Source: Protula sp. h YS-2021
Lineage: Eukaryota; Annelida; Polychaeta; Sabellida; Serpulidae
Length of the DNA: 64,000 nucleotides
Direction: 5' to 3'
NCBI GenBank assembly: GCA_949752745.1
Contig: OX457024.1
Location: 49,869,347-49,933,346 of the forward strand
Positions 30,701 to 35,089 of the stretch are shown here, piece after piece. The position numbers were made by a program, and so were the translations under genes. The notes below the pieces were generated by a model. The model saw only the letters and a list, made by a program, of their open reading frames with translations, searched no databases and was not told the DNA's origin. Numbering within the stretch: position 1 is the first letter of the stretch; the number at the start of each line of letters is the position of its first letter.

Positions 30701-32989
30701 ATTATCGTATCCCCCAACCAAGGGACTCGATGATTTTCTCAAATGATTTTGCTCAACAACTCCTTACTGACTAAATCAAACTGGGTGTTGTTTTTTTTTT
30801 ATCCCCCGTGAAACGGAGGGATATAGTTTTGAACTTTTCGGTCTGTCCGTCTGTCACGCTTCAGTCTCACGCGCCTACAGGCCACATTAATATATAGATT
30901 CGTTTCAAATTTTGCATACGGCTTCTCTGGACCCTTGCGCAGTGCAGTGACCAAGAATTTTCCGGATGAGAAAAAAATTGACAAAATGGCGGACTTTTGA
31001 AAATTGGCACTGGACTTAGCGTATATACGGCAGTCTCACGCGTCTACAGGCCACATTAATGTATAGATTCGTTTCAAATTTTGTACACGACTTCCCTGGA
31101 CCCTTCCGCAGTGCAGTGACCAAGAATTTTCCGGATCGGAAAAAAATTGACAAAATGGCGGACTTTTGAAAATTGGCACTGGACTTAGCGTATATACGGC
31201 AGTCTCACGCGTCTACAGGCCACATTAGTACATGGATTCGTTTCAATTTTGTACACGGCTTCTCTGGACCCTTCCGCAGTGCAGTGGCCAAGAATTTTCC
31301 GGATCGGGCAAAAATTGACAAAATGGCGGACATTTGAAAATCGGCACTAGACTTAGCGTATATGCGGCAGTCTCACGCGTCTACAGGCCTCATTAGTACA
31401 TGGATTCGTTTCAGATTTTGTACACGGCTTCTCTGGACCCTTCCGCAGTGCAGTAACCAAGAATTTTCCGGATGGGACTTGACAAAATGACGGATTTTTT
31501 CAAAATCGGCGCTGTACTTAGCGTACCTACGACAGTCTCAGGCGCCTGCTGGTTAATGGATTGATTCGTCTAAATGTTAGACACTACGTCTACCTATCCT
31601 TCCACTTTTAAATTTTTCGTAGTCAACACGCAACAACCTTACACAAACCATATCCCCCACGGGGGATAGACGTACTCCTCGAGACGTAGTCAAGTTTTCT
31701 TTGTTTGTTTGTTTTTGTTTTTTTTTTTTTTGGCTTGGTTTGTCCGAAAGATTCTGTCGAATGATGTCACTTTTACAAGCAACGAAAACCGCACATGACG
31801 TCATCACGTTACATATACATAACATTTGAGCAACGTATTGGGCAAAATATCTCGTTAACGAAAAGTGGAATTGACTGCTATTTTATATGGGTAGTGCTTG
31901 GGTCAGTCGGACTGCTGGTTGAACTTTTGACGCGTGTAGTGAAAGTAAGAACTGCGTCATAACGCAAAAATTTATCTTTTGCTAAGCAAAATATCTCGTT
32001 AGCGGAAAGTTAGAGCGACTACAAACTTGGTGTAGTTATTCCTTGGATAACTCGCACTGTTTTTGCTGAAGGTTAAACTTGTATGGAAAATTAAGAAAGG
32101 TGTATGGCATCACAAAGGATTTACTGTGAAACCCGTTTTATCGACCAGACTCGAATAAAAAAGAAAAATATGTTTTAGTGACCATCATGTAGTTTTGTTT
32201 ATTTCTTTTTTAACAATGAATTATGATTATGTTTGCAGAAATAAATGATTTACTTTTAAACACTGCATGCATTTGTCATTTTTCCAGAAATTTCGAACGG
32301 GGTCCTTTCTGAACAGAAGCAAAGAAACCTTGACCAAAATTGCCGAGATCGCAAAACCAGTAGGAAGTGTGATGGGGCCAAGAAATTCTCGAAGTTTGTT
32401 GTTTTCTACTGTTTCCCAAGAGGACAAAACACCAGATGAAGCAACAGAAATAAAAAGACCGCAGGTTTGCGTTTTCTCTTTCGAAGCTAAGGGTGGGTGG
32501 GGGGAGGGGCAGTGATTTTTACTTTTGACCTTTTTAGACCAGCCGACTTGCCTTTCAATTTTGCGTGAATGTTCGCCAGGCGGTCCTCTTTTGAGAACTT
32601 AAAAGTTTTGGCGATGCACCAAACTTTGGCTAAATGGGGGTGGGGGGGGGGGGCTGTTAAAAACAGTTATAGTCAATTTTCATATTTCTTCTGCCACAAT
32701 TTTGACCGAATTTTTGCAGGACTTGGGAGTTAAAAAAAAGCGCGATTTCATTATTACTTAGGAGTAAAGCGGGTTTTCGAGTAAACCGTGTACTAGCAAA
32801 CGAGGTTCTACTCTATATATATATTAAACTAATATATACTTATTTTTTCTTTTTTTTTTTTACACTTTTTTGGTCGCTGAGCAGTTGAAGAGATCAGCGA
32901 GTACACCTGCGCAGTCTGCTGCCAAGAAACAGAAAGTCGAGCGTCAGAACATTCTCCCTCCAGACAGTATATTCAAACTGCTTCGTTGA
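41..32989 (+). CDS. CLSPN: Claspin gene, complete coding region in 25 exons
   Basis: Claspin is a nuclear, fork-associated adaptor that ATR-dependent phosphorylation turns into a docking site for the kinase Chk1; it also supports normal fork speed. The 25 exons were assembled from GT-AG junctions, every junction keeps phase, and the total is 4551 nt (1516 residues plus stop; human claspin is about 1340). In order: short acidic N-terminus, acidic Ser-rich exons 2-3, LHSETQR block (exon 4), long low-complexity exon 6 ending in a conserved LIERFMKH-type helix, Glu/Asp-rich exons 7-10, conserved SFELLGS (exon 12), three LCSGxF Chk1-binding repeats (about residues 987-992, 1020-1025, 1055-1060), conserved DEAELSG, FRWRNID, TGSFLNRS and PRNSRS blocks, and C-terminal SIFKLL. 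The start chosen is the ATG at 41, with A at -3 and G at +4. An in-frame ATG at 8 follows a TGA at 5-7 and would add 11 residues. The promoter lies outside the window. Exon 23 is the least certain exon. Confidence 0.96.
104..1079 (+). other. CLSPN intron 1
   Basis: Holds one dispersed repeat (about 239-385) ending in the GGGCACAATGTCCACGGACA hairpin found in several other introns, and a poly-G run near 828. The rest is A/T-rich with no recognisable feature. Confidence 0.6.
239..385 (+). repeat. Dispersed repeat with hairpin end, copy 1
   Basis: From CGATTACTTTTGGTGG through AATTGGTCGGTTTC to TACGGCTGGGCACAATGTCC and ACGGACATTTTG. It is alignable with 5163-5243, 8345-8512 and 11770-11905. The inner TGTCC-AC-GGACA can fold. 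Confidence 0.7.
1080..1403 (+). CDS. CLSPN: CLSPN exon 2
   Basis: Residues 22-129, phase 0 at both ends. A TTTTTTCAG acceptor is followed by SNKNKRSVLEDSEDEEE, resembling the KNRKVLQDSDSE segment of vertebrate claspin. The rest is Ser/Asp-rich and contains SDKENVNPEK. The donor is GTACAT, which is weak. The upstream part of the open frame (from 1011) is intron read-through. Confidence 0.88.
1404..2058 (+). other. CLSPN intron 2
   Basis: About 650 bp of A/T-rich sequence with no repeat, RNA or coding signal I can support. Confidence 0.5.
2059..2253 (+). CDS. CLSPN: CLSPN exon 3, acidic with internal duplication
   Basis: Residues 130-194, phase 0 at both ends. It starts SNKLLSDLFDAEESDDD after a T-rich acceptor, as exon 2 starts SNK. 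It contains a tandem in-frame duplication, EDEGHGSEGEEDEGHGSEG (about 30 bp per unit), and ends with the basic LRKRLAK before GTAAAC. Confidence 0.9.
2664..3291. mobile_element. Foldback-type non-autonomous element with tandem-repeat inverted termini
   Basis: Left terminus GGACAAAATACCACC, GGACATAATACCACC, AAGGAAATGAAAGCTA, GGACAAAATACCACC; the right terminus is the exact inverse series, extended by further 15-bp GGTGGTATTTTGTCC units. Inverted arms are about 62 bp and the spacer about 500 bp has no ORF. A poly-C run follows. Tandem 15-bp repeats as inverted termini recall sea-urchin TU/foldback elements; no transposase is present. Confidence 0.85.
3335..3400 (+). repeat. tRNA-like (SINE head) fragment
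   Basis: CCCCAGTTCAAACCC resembles a tRNA B box, preceded by GCTTGCTAAGCGAAGG. It lacks a foldable tRNA and a clear A box, so it is a SINE relic at most. Similar pieces occur at 4265-4325, 7585-7630 and 11613-11645. Confidence 0.45.
3676..3784 (+). CDS. CLSPN: CLSPN exon 4 (LHSETQR block)
   Basis: Residues 195-230 plus one nucleotide. The sequence MSEHDKQQLHSETQRIVR matches the most conserved N-terminal claspin segment (KQLHSETQRLIRE in vertebrates). Acceptor TTACAG; donor GTATGC, phase 1. Confidence 0.95.
4597..4968 (+). repeat. (TCCT)n microsatellite
   Basis: About 93 almost perfect TTCC units, preceded by TTTCG/TTTCT variants and followed by decayed TTTCT units to ~5030. It produces artefactual Pro/Ser/Leu/Phe or Lys/Glu/Gly/Arg open frames on both strands. 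Confidence 0.98.
5058..5243 (+). repeat. Dispersed repeat with hairpin end, copy 2
   Basis: Runs from GGAGTTGTAGTAATTTTTGC through CAATTCGGCAAGAATAAGCC to CTGGGCACAATGTCCACGG. Same family as 239-385, 8298-8512 and 11640-11905. Confidence 0.7.
5634..5742 (+). CDS. CLSPN: CLSPN exon 5
   Basis: Continues exon 4 as EKEVHMPYHQPKKLGLDVF, matching the LPYHMPENKTIHDFF region of vertebrate claspin, which includes a PCNA-interaction-like motif; the double Phe is not preserved here. The donor is the unusual GTTTGT, phase 2. Confidence 0.92.
5743..6243 (+). other. CLSPN intron 5
   Basis: 500 bp without repeats apart from a small local duplication (TTTTTTGCTGCAAATA twice near 5950). Nothing else supported. 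Confidence 0.5.
6244..7278 (+). CDS. CLSPN: CLSPN exon 6, the longest exon
   Basis: 1035 nt, residues 267-611, mostly low-complexity Ser/Glu/Lys sequence with scattered SQ/TP sites. The last ~70 residues are conserved: LLTPKLEALGLQEVKP, then SFIDLEEDCG, then LIERFMKHSAKRPKPKR, aligning with the LKQLGVDVSIKP / SFVILE / LKQRFWKHA series of vertebrate claspin. Acceptor CTTTCAG; donor GTAACG, phase 2. The open frame starting at 6197 includes intron upstream of 6244. Confidence 0.95.
7400..7680 (+). repeat. Dispersed repeat with tRNA-like segment
   Basis: Carries GCGAAGCAAGAGATTGCGAG then TTAAAGCCCT, matching the piece at 4280-4320 (AAAGCAAGAAATCGTGAG). This is a degraded SINE-like unit. Confidence 0.45.
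8298..8512 (+). repeat. Dispersed repeat with hairpin end, copy 3
   Basis: GGAGTTGTTATCAATTCGGC through GTTGGCCATGAGGCCTTCTA and ATTCGTCGGTTTC to ACGGCTGGGCACAGCGTCCA. The closest match is 11671-11905. Confidence 0.75.
9305..9408 (+). CDS. CLSPN: CLSPN exon 7
   Basis: Encodes STVTKEKAGETEELKLEKF, then a Glu run and TETKPG, matching the vertebrate segment before the KLQVLKAKLQEAM helix. Acceptor TTTTAACAG; donor GTACGC, phase 1. Confidence 0.9.
9690..10507 (-). mobile_element. Composite two-satellite element, copy 1, truncated and inverted
   Basis: Read on the minus strand: the degenerate start (rc of CTTTGTCATTGGAAGAGCTTG), the CCCAGCTTACG sub-terminal repeat (rc in CGTAAGCTGGGACTTTG near 10470), then the 51-bp satellite (10425 down to ~10075) and about two ~145-bp monomers (to ~9690). 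The hairpin end is missing. Same order as copies at 46439 and 52149. Confidence 0.8.
10075..10425 (-). repeat. 51-bp satellite array (copy 1)
   Basis: About seven units, rc consensus with GGACCAGTGCGCATG, TTTATTTAACTTGCG and GATGCGCGGTTC. Identical in type to the arrays at 46.7-49.3 and 52.4-54.4 kb. Confidence 0.9.
10985..11101 (+). CDS. CLSPN: CLSPN exon 8 (coiled-coil helix)
   Basis: Residues 647-685: AKLLKLKTRLQEKMARE, then KARLLRSQAEQYDNEEGF, matching KLQVLKAKLQEAM...FKLDNEDGFEEE of vertebrate claspin. Acceptor ATGTTTAG; donor GTACTC, phase 1. Its 3' two thirds and donor are copied twice immediately downstream (from 11171 and 11300). Confidence 0.94.
11041..11385 (+). repeat. Tandem triplication of exon 8 end plus donor
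   Basis: The segment from GAGAAAGCGCGGCTTCTGCG (in exon 8) through the donor and CACCTCCCCC repeats at about 11171 and 11300, with a period near 129 bp. Copy 2 keeps GGTTTTCCAGGTACTCACC; copy 3 has GGTTTTTCCAAGTACTCC, so its donor is lost. Copies 2 and 3 lack an acceptor and are shifted in frame, so they are not exons. Confidence 0.93.
11102..12089 (+). other. CLSPN intron 8
   Basis: Begins with two extra copies of the exon 8 end, then dispersed repeat DNA from 11400, including the best copy of the hairpin-ended repeat family. Confidence 0.6.
11613..11905 (+). repeat. Dispersed repeat with tRNA-like head and hairpin end, copy 4
   Basis: CGCACGTTCAAACCCCGC (B-box-like), then GGAATTGTAGTACTTTTG, TTGGCCATGAGGCCTTCTAG, and finally ACGGCTGGGCACAATGTCGA and TTCTTGTTTG. 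Longest member of the family in the window. Confidence 0.65.
12090..12217 (+). CDS. CLSPN: CLSPN exon 9 (acidic)
   Basis: Residues 686-728: a Glu run, AELTDESESEDEDEID, then a second Glu run and EYGLDEKPGE. It equals the poly-acidic MTDESEEDGEE stretch of vertebrate claspin. Donor GTTAGA, phase 0. Confidence 0.92.
12387..12477 (+). CDS. CLSPN: CLSPN exon 10 (acidic)
   Basis: Residues 729-758: SNPFVEKEADEEGEGSDEE, then LHLELDSNDTQ. Acceptor TTTGCAG, donor GTGAGT, phase 1. Like exons 2 and 3 it opens with TCTAAY. Confidence 0.9.
12478..13098 (+). other. CLSPN intron 10
   Basis: Has a degenerate repeat with ACAGTAAAACCTGTCAGACC at 12710-12729 and a related piece near 12570-12620, similar to 63000-63220. 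These look like decayed MITE ends. Otherwise no feature. Confidence 0.4.
13099..13359 (+). CDS. CLSPN: CLSPN exon 11
   Basis: Residues 759-845, beginning EAKEKRDEARKDFLEKALS, then variable acidic sequence ending EEKGLTG. Acceptor GTTTCAG; donor GTAACG, phase 1. A minisatellite whose unit carries the same AGGTAACGAGTG starts at this donor. Confidence 0.88.
13360..13632 (+). repeat. ~32-bp minisatellite starting at the exon 11 donor, hairpin-capped
   Basis: About seven units of GGCAACGAGTGAAGACGC plus TCTCTCTCGTGTCT. The first unit overlaps the exon 11 donor (GGTAACGAGTGAAGATG). The array ends in CGGCTGGTCACAATAGCC then GGGCATTCTTGTTT, the terminus seen on other repeats. Confidence 0.85.
14114..14262 (+). 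CDS. CLSPN: CLSPN exon 12 (SFELLGS block)
   Basis: Residues 846-895. STASFSKDISADTSFELLGS matches the conserved NSSFELIGSTIPS segment of vertebrate claspin. Acceptor ATTGTAG, donor GTGGGT, phase 0. Confidence 0.93.
14263..14677 (+). other. CLSPN intron 12
   Basis: 415 bp with a long poly-T run (about 14466-14516). No other signal. Confidence 0.5.
14678..14835 (+). CDS. CLSPN: CLSPN exon 13
   Basis: Residues 896-947: LNLPIESTQDLFYSNSSPT, then FNFQIEESQSLMLDDDG, matching LPIEDSQDLYNASPEP and FQFCLED..SQLLDADGFL of vertebrate claspin. Donor GTAAGT, phase 2. Confidence 0.95.
15012..15151 (+). CDS. CLSPN: CLSPN exon 14 with first Chk1-binding repeat
   Basis: Residues 948-994. It begins GFLKVKSAKKAGRR and ends LGEALGLCSGNFTS, a Chk1-binding motif (LCSGxF; in vertebrates the Ser/Thr is phosphorylated and contacts the Chk1 kinase domain). 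Donor GTACGC, phase 1. Confidence 0.95.
15340..16550. mobile_element. Probable foldback-type element in intron 14
   Basis: Left units such as CGTAACCTTGCCAAAAACAC and TTACCATTTCGTATCATTCC are inverse of right units such as GCAAGGGTATGAAGTGG and GCAATGGTATGAAATGGT. The spacer includes two or three decayed ~170-bp monomers (15600-16060) and a poly-C run. The repeats are imperfect, so the boundaries are approximate. Confidence 0.5.
16580..16844 (+). CDS. CLSPN: CLSPN exon 15 with second and third Chk1-binding repeats
   Basis: Residues 995-1082. Carries MEDLMALCSGKFTAV and MSQLLSLCSGRFTPS about 35 residues apart, giving three repeats in total, as in vertebrates. Acceptor GTTTTAG, donor GTAAGA, phase 2. 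Confidence 0.96.
16845..18554 (+). other. CLSPN intron 15
   Basis: Besides the 16998-17628 element it holds two related palindromic segments, CTGGTCGACATCCAGGACGA (17874) and TTGGTCGCATCCGGACGACC (18208), each continuing CCAGTT plus poly-A, another hairpin/TTAAAAA-type end. Several CAGGGAAATT-type short repeats lie near 18400-18485. Confidence 0.5.
16998..17628 (+). mobile_element. Hairpin-ended element with two core monomers
   Basis: Left end CCCCGTGTAACGGGG then GATATAGTTTTCAGC and repeated CCGTCTGTC; two ~170-bp core units (GTGCAACGTCGTATTATTT twice); right end GGGGGATCCTGCCTCACTGA followed by GCCTCTAGTTG. The right end recurs at 43384-43412 and inverted at 61336-61390; the left-end type recurs at 28772, 30000, 30800 and 24345. 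Confidence 0.75.
18555..18792 (+). CDS. CLSPN: CLSPN exon 16 (basic start, Asp/Gly/Val repeats)
   Basis: Residues 1083-1162. Starts SQSLKKRKRKAFLEESEDE, a likely nuclear-localisation-type basic patch, then an imprecise DGDVDGDVDDGDV repeat that looks like a coding minisatellite. Acceptor TTTTCAG; donor GTGAGT, phase 0. Frame and phase join exons 15 and 17. The open frame downstream to 18819 is intron. Confidence 0.82.
19052..19137 (+). CDS. CLSPN: CLSPN exon 17
   Basis: Residues 1163-1190: ILSEDEGEPNEEDEQLKF, then MGFFEQDGKKR. Acceptor ATCACAG; donor GTCAGT, phase 2. It leads directly into the conserved RKLRRDFVEDEAELSG made with exon 18. Confidence 0.88.
19138..21361 (+). other. CLSPN intron 17
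   Basis: 2.2 kb with one MITE (19869-20086) and a G-rich run (20199-20228). The rest has no supported feature. Confidence 0.55.
19869..20086. mobile_element. 218-bp MITE
   Basis: Begins GGGCCGATTTCACAACTTAA and ends TTAAGTTGTGAAATCGGCCC, near-perfect 30-bp terminal inverted repeats. Interior GGTCTAGACC-like repeats are themselves palindromic. No ORF. The superfamily cannot be assigned without target-site evidence. Confidence 0.92.
21362..21405 (+). CDS. CLSPN: CLSPN exon 18 (44-nt microexon)
   Basis: Encodes KLRRDFVEDEAELS, matching LRKYLEDEAEVSG of vertebrate claspin. Acceptor AATTTTAG, donor GTATTT, phase 1. The reading between exons 17 and 19 is continuous. Confidence 0.93.
21745..21874 (+). 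CDS. CLSPN: CLSPN exon 19
   Basis: Residues 1206-1248: SEAESDEDDNLDDAADVME, then EEALRNQVTRVHM, matching EELQSQIKKIHMK of vertebrate claspin. Acceptor TTTTCAG, donor GTGAGT, phase 2 (Met split across the junction). Confidence 0.95.
21875..22575 (+). other. CLSPN intron 19
   Basis: Includes one decayed monomer (about 22080-22250, with GACGATCCGCCAGAAATTGG) of the type making up the 34-45 kb arrays, and two A-runs. No coding signal. Confidence 0.5.
22576..22697 (+). CDS. CLSPN: CLSPN exon 20 (FRWRNID block)
   Basis: KTVLDEDDRELRLMKEIY, then YLEDGDLHSEGGGRRRRF and RWRNI: near-identical in spacing to KTMLDDDKRQLRLYQERYL...[21 protein letters not shown] of vertebrate claspin. This is the clearest single match in the gene. 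Donor GTAAGA, phase 1. Confidence 0.98.
22830..22954 (+). CDS. CLSPN: CLSPN exon 21
   Basis: Residues 1290-1331: DDPLDSGGLGASDDEEP, then DEKWRLDRYEREKFLQQQQ, matching ESEARWRKERIEREQWL. Acceptor GTACAG, donor GTAACA, phase 0. Confidence 0.95.
23586..24300. mobile_element. Foldback-type element with CATAAAGTCCC units
   Basis: Left: AACGTCCCCGGTCATAAAGT, CCCTGGCCATAAGG, GGCCAAAACGTCTCCGAT. The right end is the inverse (ATCGGAGACGTTTTGGCC ... GGCCGGGGACGTTTTG). Arms are about 95 bp, built of ~17-bp degenerate units; the spacer about 500 bp has no ORF. Confidence 0.85.
25062..25295. mobile_element. 234-bp MITE with TACCG termini
   Basis: TACCGTGAATCCCGGACTAC at the left and GTCCGGGAATTACGGTA at the right form ~30-bp inverted repeats including the CCGCA/GCGGCTTATAG motif. 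TA-bounded ends suggest a Tc1/mariner-type origin (inference). This motif is widespread in aquatic animal genomes. Confidence 0.88.
25377..25455 (+). CDS. CLSPN: CLSPN exon 22
   Basis: EKQINGDGEMDDHMISLG, then NVHFRQKK; positionally equivalent to [21 protein letters not shown]. Acceptor ATTACAG, donor GTGGGT, phase 1. Confidence 0.85.
25456..27914 (+). other. CLSPN intron 22
   Basis: Largely occupied by the foldback-type element 26190-27285; its spacer is A/T-rich with TTACNNGAGTAA-type short repeats (26640-26980). A poly-G run lies at 27546-27559. Confidence 0.55.
26190..27285. mobile_element. Foldback-type element with CGACATTTCGGCTAG units
   Basis: The right terminus has at least five units of AGCCGAAATGTCGCT or AGCCCAAATGTCG; the left terminus is the inverse (ATTTCGGTTAGCGAC, GACATTTCGACTAGCGAC, GACATTTCGGCTAA). 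The outer arms extend into AGGTATTTTGGGAT / ATACCTTTGGGATG. The interior ~850 bp has no ORF. Confidence 0.85.
27915..28111 (+). CDS. CLSPN: CLSPN exon 23 (donor inferred)
   Basis: GVRNLTAQTDKQGSVSRPEA corresponds to KKVTAKALQKNASRP. The acceptor GTGCAG and the 5' half are convincing. The donor GTTTGT at 28112 was chosen because exon 24 needs phase 0 and the frame is open to there; an earlier GTGTGC would break phase. The last ~90 nt and the donor are copied 1232 bp downstream. Confidence 0.65.
28022..29253 (+). repeat. 1232-bp tandem duplication, unit 1
   Basis: Starts inside CLSPN exon 23 (CCGGTTAGTTCATGTGGC) and includes its donor, a 97-bp hairpin, a poly-C run and three ~169-bp satellite monomers. 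Unit 2 starts at 29254 with almost no differences outside the poly-C run. Confidence 0.95.
28603..28699. repeat. 97-bp hairpin (copies also at 29831-29927 and 30637-30732)
   Basis: CATCGAGTCCCTTGGTTGGG and its exact inverse CCCAACCAAGGGACTCGATG flank a ~57-bp loop containing ATACATGTAT. It could be a tiny MITE; always preceded by poly-C. Confidence 0.85.
29254..30485 (+). repeat. 1232-bp tandem duplication, unit 2
   Basis: Near-identical copy of 28022-29253, including ~90 bp of CLSPN exon 23 with its GTTTGT donor. The junction falls at GCAGTAACC|GGTTAG within a satellite monomer. The exon copy has no acceptor, so it is a dead exon fragment. Confidence 0.95.
30507..31560 (+). repeat. Partial third duplication unit
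   Basis: Resumes at CTGTGAGGGTTTTTCGGATA, equivalent to 28480 and 29712, without the exon fragment, then runs through the hairpin, poly-C and five satellite monomers. It is more diverged than units 1-2 (e.g. CATTCGG for CATCCGG). Confidence 0.9.
32288..32464 (+). CDS. CLSPN: CLSPN exon 24
   Basis: FRTGSFLNRSKETLTKIAE, then MGPRNSRSLLFSTVSQED, matching VKTGSLLNQPKAVLQKLA and APRNSRNFVFHTLSP. Acceptor TTTCCAG; donor GTTTGC, phase 0. Confidence 0.97.
32465..32884 (+). other. CLSPN intron 24
   Basis: Carries a fragment starting CTTTTTAGACCAGCCGACTT (inverse of the hairpin end at 42560-42588) followed by one decayed monomer, poly-G and poly-T runs. Confidence 0.55.
32885..32989 (+). CDS. CLSPN: CLSPN exon 25 (terminal coding exon)
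   Basis: LKRSASTPAQSAAKKQKVE, then ILPPDSIFKLLR and TGA at 32987-32989. Claspins end in the same way (SIFKYLES in human). The basic AKKQK precedes it. Acceptor GAGCAG. Confidence 0.96.
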   Translation: MKRSASTPAQSAAKKQKVERQNILPPDSIFKLLR

Positions 32990-33550
32990 TGTCAAGTTCT
33001 TATTTCAAATGAGGAAACTAATGCCAAGAACGTTTCTTTCGCAATAGAGGACGTTGGTCGCCTAGTATTATTACTAATCCAGAAACGCCAAGTGCGGAAC
33101 ACTGCCACCACTCGTAAGAACTCCACCCAGATCTTCTTCCATGACGGGATTAGAAGTGAGCACAAGATTCTTGTGTTCCAAGCTGGCTTGCTGTTTTCTC
33201 TTCTTCCGAAGCAAGAATGTGCATTACTTTGTTGTGTGCGGCGTCCCTCCGCCTGCCTATCTGTGTGACCGGGACGGTATCTCATAAAGCATTAGACTGT
33301 ACTGAAGAAGAGCCCTCCTTTTATCTAGAATTTGAAGGAATGGAAGAAGTCGCATGGACTATTGAGAAGTGTAATGATGAATGTGTATTTTGATCAGAGA
33401 ACATTTGGGCGCTCTTGTTTCAAGGAGGAAGAAACTGGGCGAATGAGTTCAATTATGCGACTGTGAAATGTTTTCCTTTGATTTTTTTTCACTGTGTTAT
33501 TTTGGTTACTGTATGACTTGGATTAATAAAAGCGAGATTTTTTATGATGT
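32990..33550 (+). other. CLSPN: CLSPN 3' UTR
   Basis: Non-repetitive sequence directly after the claspin stop, with several short non-coding frames, ending near the AATAAA at 33525. The exact cleavage site is inferred. Confidence 0.6.
33525..33530 (+). promoter_or_regulatory. CLSPN polyadenylation signal
   Basis: AATAAA in GGATTAATAAAAGCGAG, about 540 bp after the stop and the only canonical signal close to the end of unique sequence before satellite begins at ~33.7 kb. Confidence 0.65.
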
Positions 33551-33714
33551 GATAATCATTCACTGTTGGCTGTGCGTATGTAAACCTCTGACGGGAAATA
33601 CCTCATGGAGTCAACTTTTCGATTAATTAAAGTGGTTAGAGCTTTTTAGCCCAGTTTCGACTTTCGAAGGGCTTTACCCATCACTGTTCGCTGTGTGTAT
33701 GTGTGAGTCTTAGA

Positions 33715-34375
33715 CAATGTTTCAAAAATACATCTCCTACAGTTTTTATCATAATGTTTCAAAAATACATCTCCTACAGTTTTTATCGGATCTTCTTGAA
33801 ATTACACATGTTCAATCTCTAGGTGGTCCTCTACCGGAACATTACTTTTTTTTTTTTTTTTGGCGATCGGCCGAAAATAGCCGAAATGACGGGACTTTGA
33901 AATTTTTGGTGAACTTTTTTTCAAAATGTATCTCCTCCTAGTTTTGGTTGAATCTTCCTGATATTACACATGTACACTCTCTAGGTGGTCCTCCGCCGGA
34001 ATTTTTTTTTTGCGATCGGCCGAAAAAAGCTGAAACAACGGGACTTTTGTTAAACCTTTTTTTTTTTCAAAATGCATCTCTTCCTACAGTTTTGGTTGGA
34101 TCTTCTTAATCTTATACACGTACAATCTCTAGGTGGTCCTCTACCCGAAAAATTACTTTTTTCGCGATCGGCCGAAAAAAGCCAAAATGACGGGACTTTG
34201 AAAATTTTGTTAAACTTTTTTTTCAAAATGCATCTCCTCCTACAGTTTTGGTTGGATCTTGTTGGTATTTCACACAATCTCTAGGTGGTCCCGTACCGGA
34301 AAATTACTTTTTACGCGATCGGCCGAAAAGAGACATAATGACTCGACTTTGAACATTGTCAGAAATTTGTATATT
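33715..34375 (+). repeat. ~150-bp tandem array, four units
   Basis: Units contain AAAATGCATCTCCTCCTACA, TCTCTAGGTGGTCCTC and CGCGATCGGCCGAAAAAAGC at regular spacing (TCTCTAGGTGGTCC at about 33819, 33981, 34126, 34271). Begins ~190 bp after the claspin poly(A) signal. Confidence 0.9.
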
Positions 34376-35089
34376 TTGGTATATATTTTTTACATATATC
34401 TACAATATTTGTAGTTGAATCTAACATCTCTGTGTCGCCCCCCCCCCCCCCCCCCCCTCCCGACACACAAACTCAGTTACTTTTGACCGGATTGAATCTA
34501 GAAAAAGCCGTGTTGTGTATGCGTGTCTTAATGCAGTGTTAGCAGAAGACCCCCTGCCCTCCCAGAATTCGAAAAAAAAAACTTTTAAACTCACGGTGTC
34601 AGAAGTTGAACCTCCCCTTCACGAAAAGTTGAATCCGGCCTGATTCTTGGAGTCAGTTGTGTTTGAGTGAGGGGTCAAAGTTAAGAGCCATAGGGAGAAA
34701 GCTATGTCTGCCTTCATTATTTAATAAATTTGATCTAAAACATTGACCTTGAGAAAAACATTGATTTAAACACATAGAATATGAAACAATAAACATACCA
34801 CTTACACAGACTCACAATTTCTATAACACTGGCCAAAATGCAAAAGATCAGATAAACCGAAGATCGGTTAAACCGAAGTGTTTTTCGCGGTCCCGCCCAC
34901 TTCGGCTTAAACGGGTTCTACTCTATTCTGAAAAACTTCACCCCCAAAACACACAAACGGCGGCATGAGGCAAAATTTTGGAGGTGTGCAAAAATAAATA
35001 AATAAAAATAAAGAAAACATTACATGAAGAGTAATATTCTATATAATTGAATACATCCAATCAAACTGCAGCAGGCAACGCATTCTGGA
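34376..35089. other. Intergenic spacer
   Basis: Poly-C run (34438-34457) and a decayed MITE-like patch (34855-34925, GATCGGTTAAACCGAAGTG). No gene signal. Confidence 0.5.

Larger units (their letters stand above)
28772..31673 (+). repeat. ~169-bp satellite arrays with CCCCCGT hairpin ends
   Basis: Left ends ATCCCCCGTGAAACGGAGGG plus GGTCTGTCCGTCTGTCACGC occur at 28769, 29996 and 30802. Each is followed by monomers starting CAGTCTCACGCG(T/C)CTACAGG and containing ACCAAGAATTTTCCGGAT and GACAAAATGGCGGACTTTTG. The last array ends at AACCATATCCCCCACGGGGG. Confidence 0.9.
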
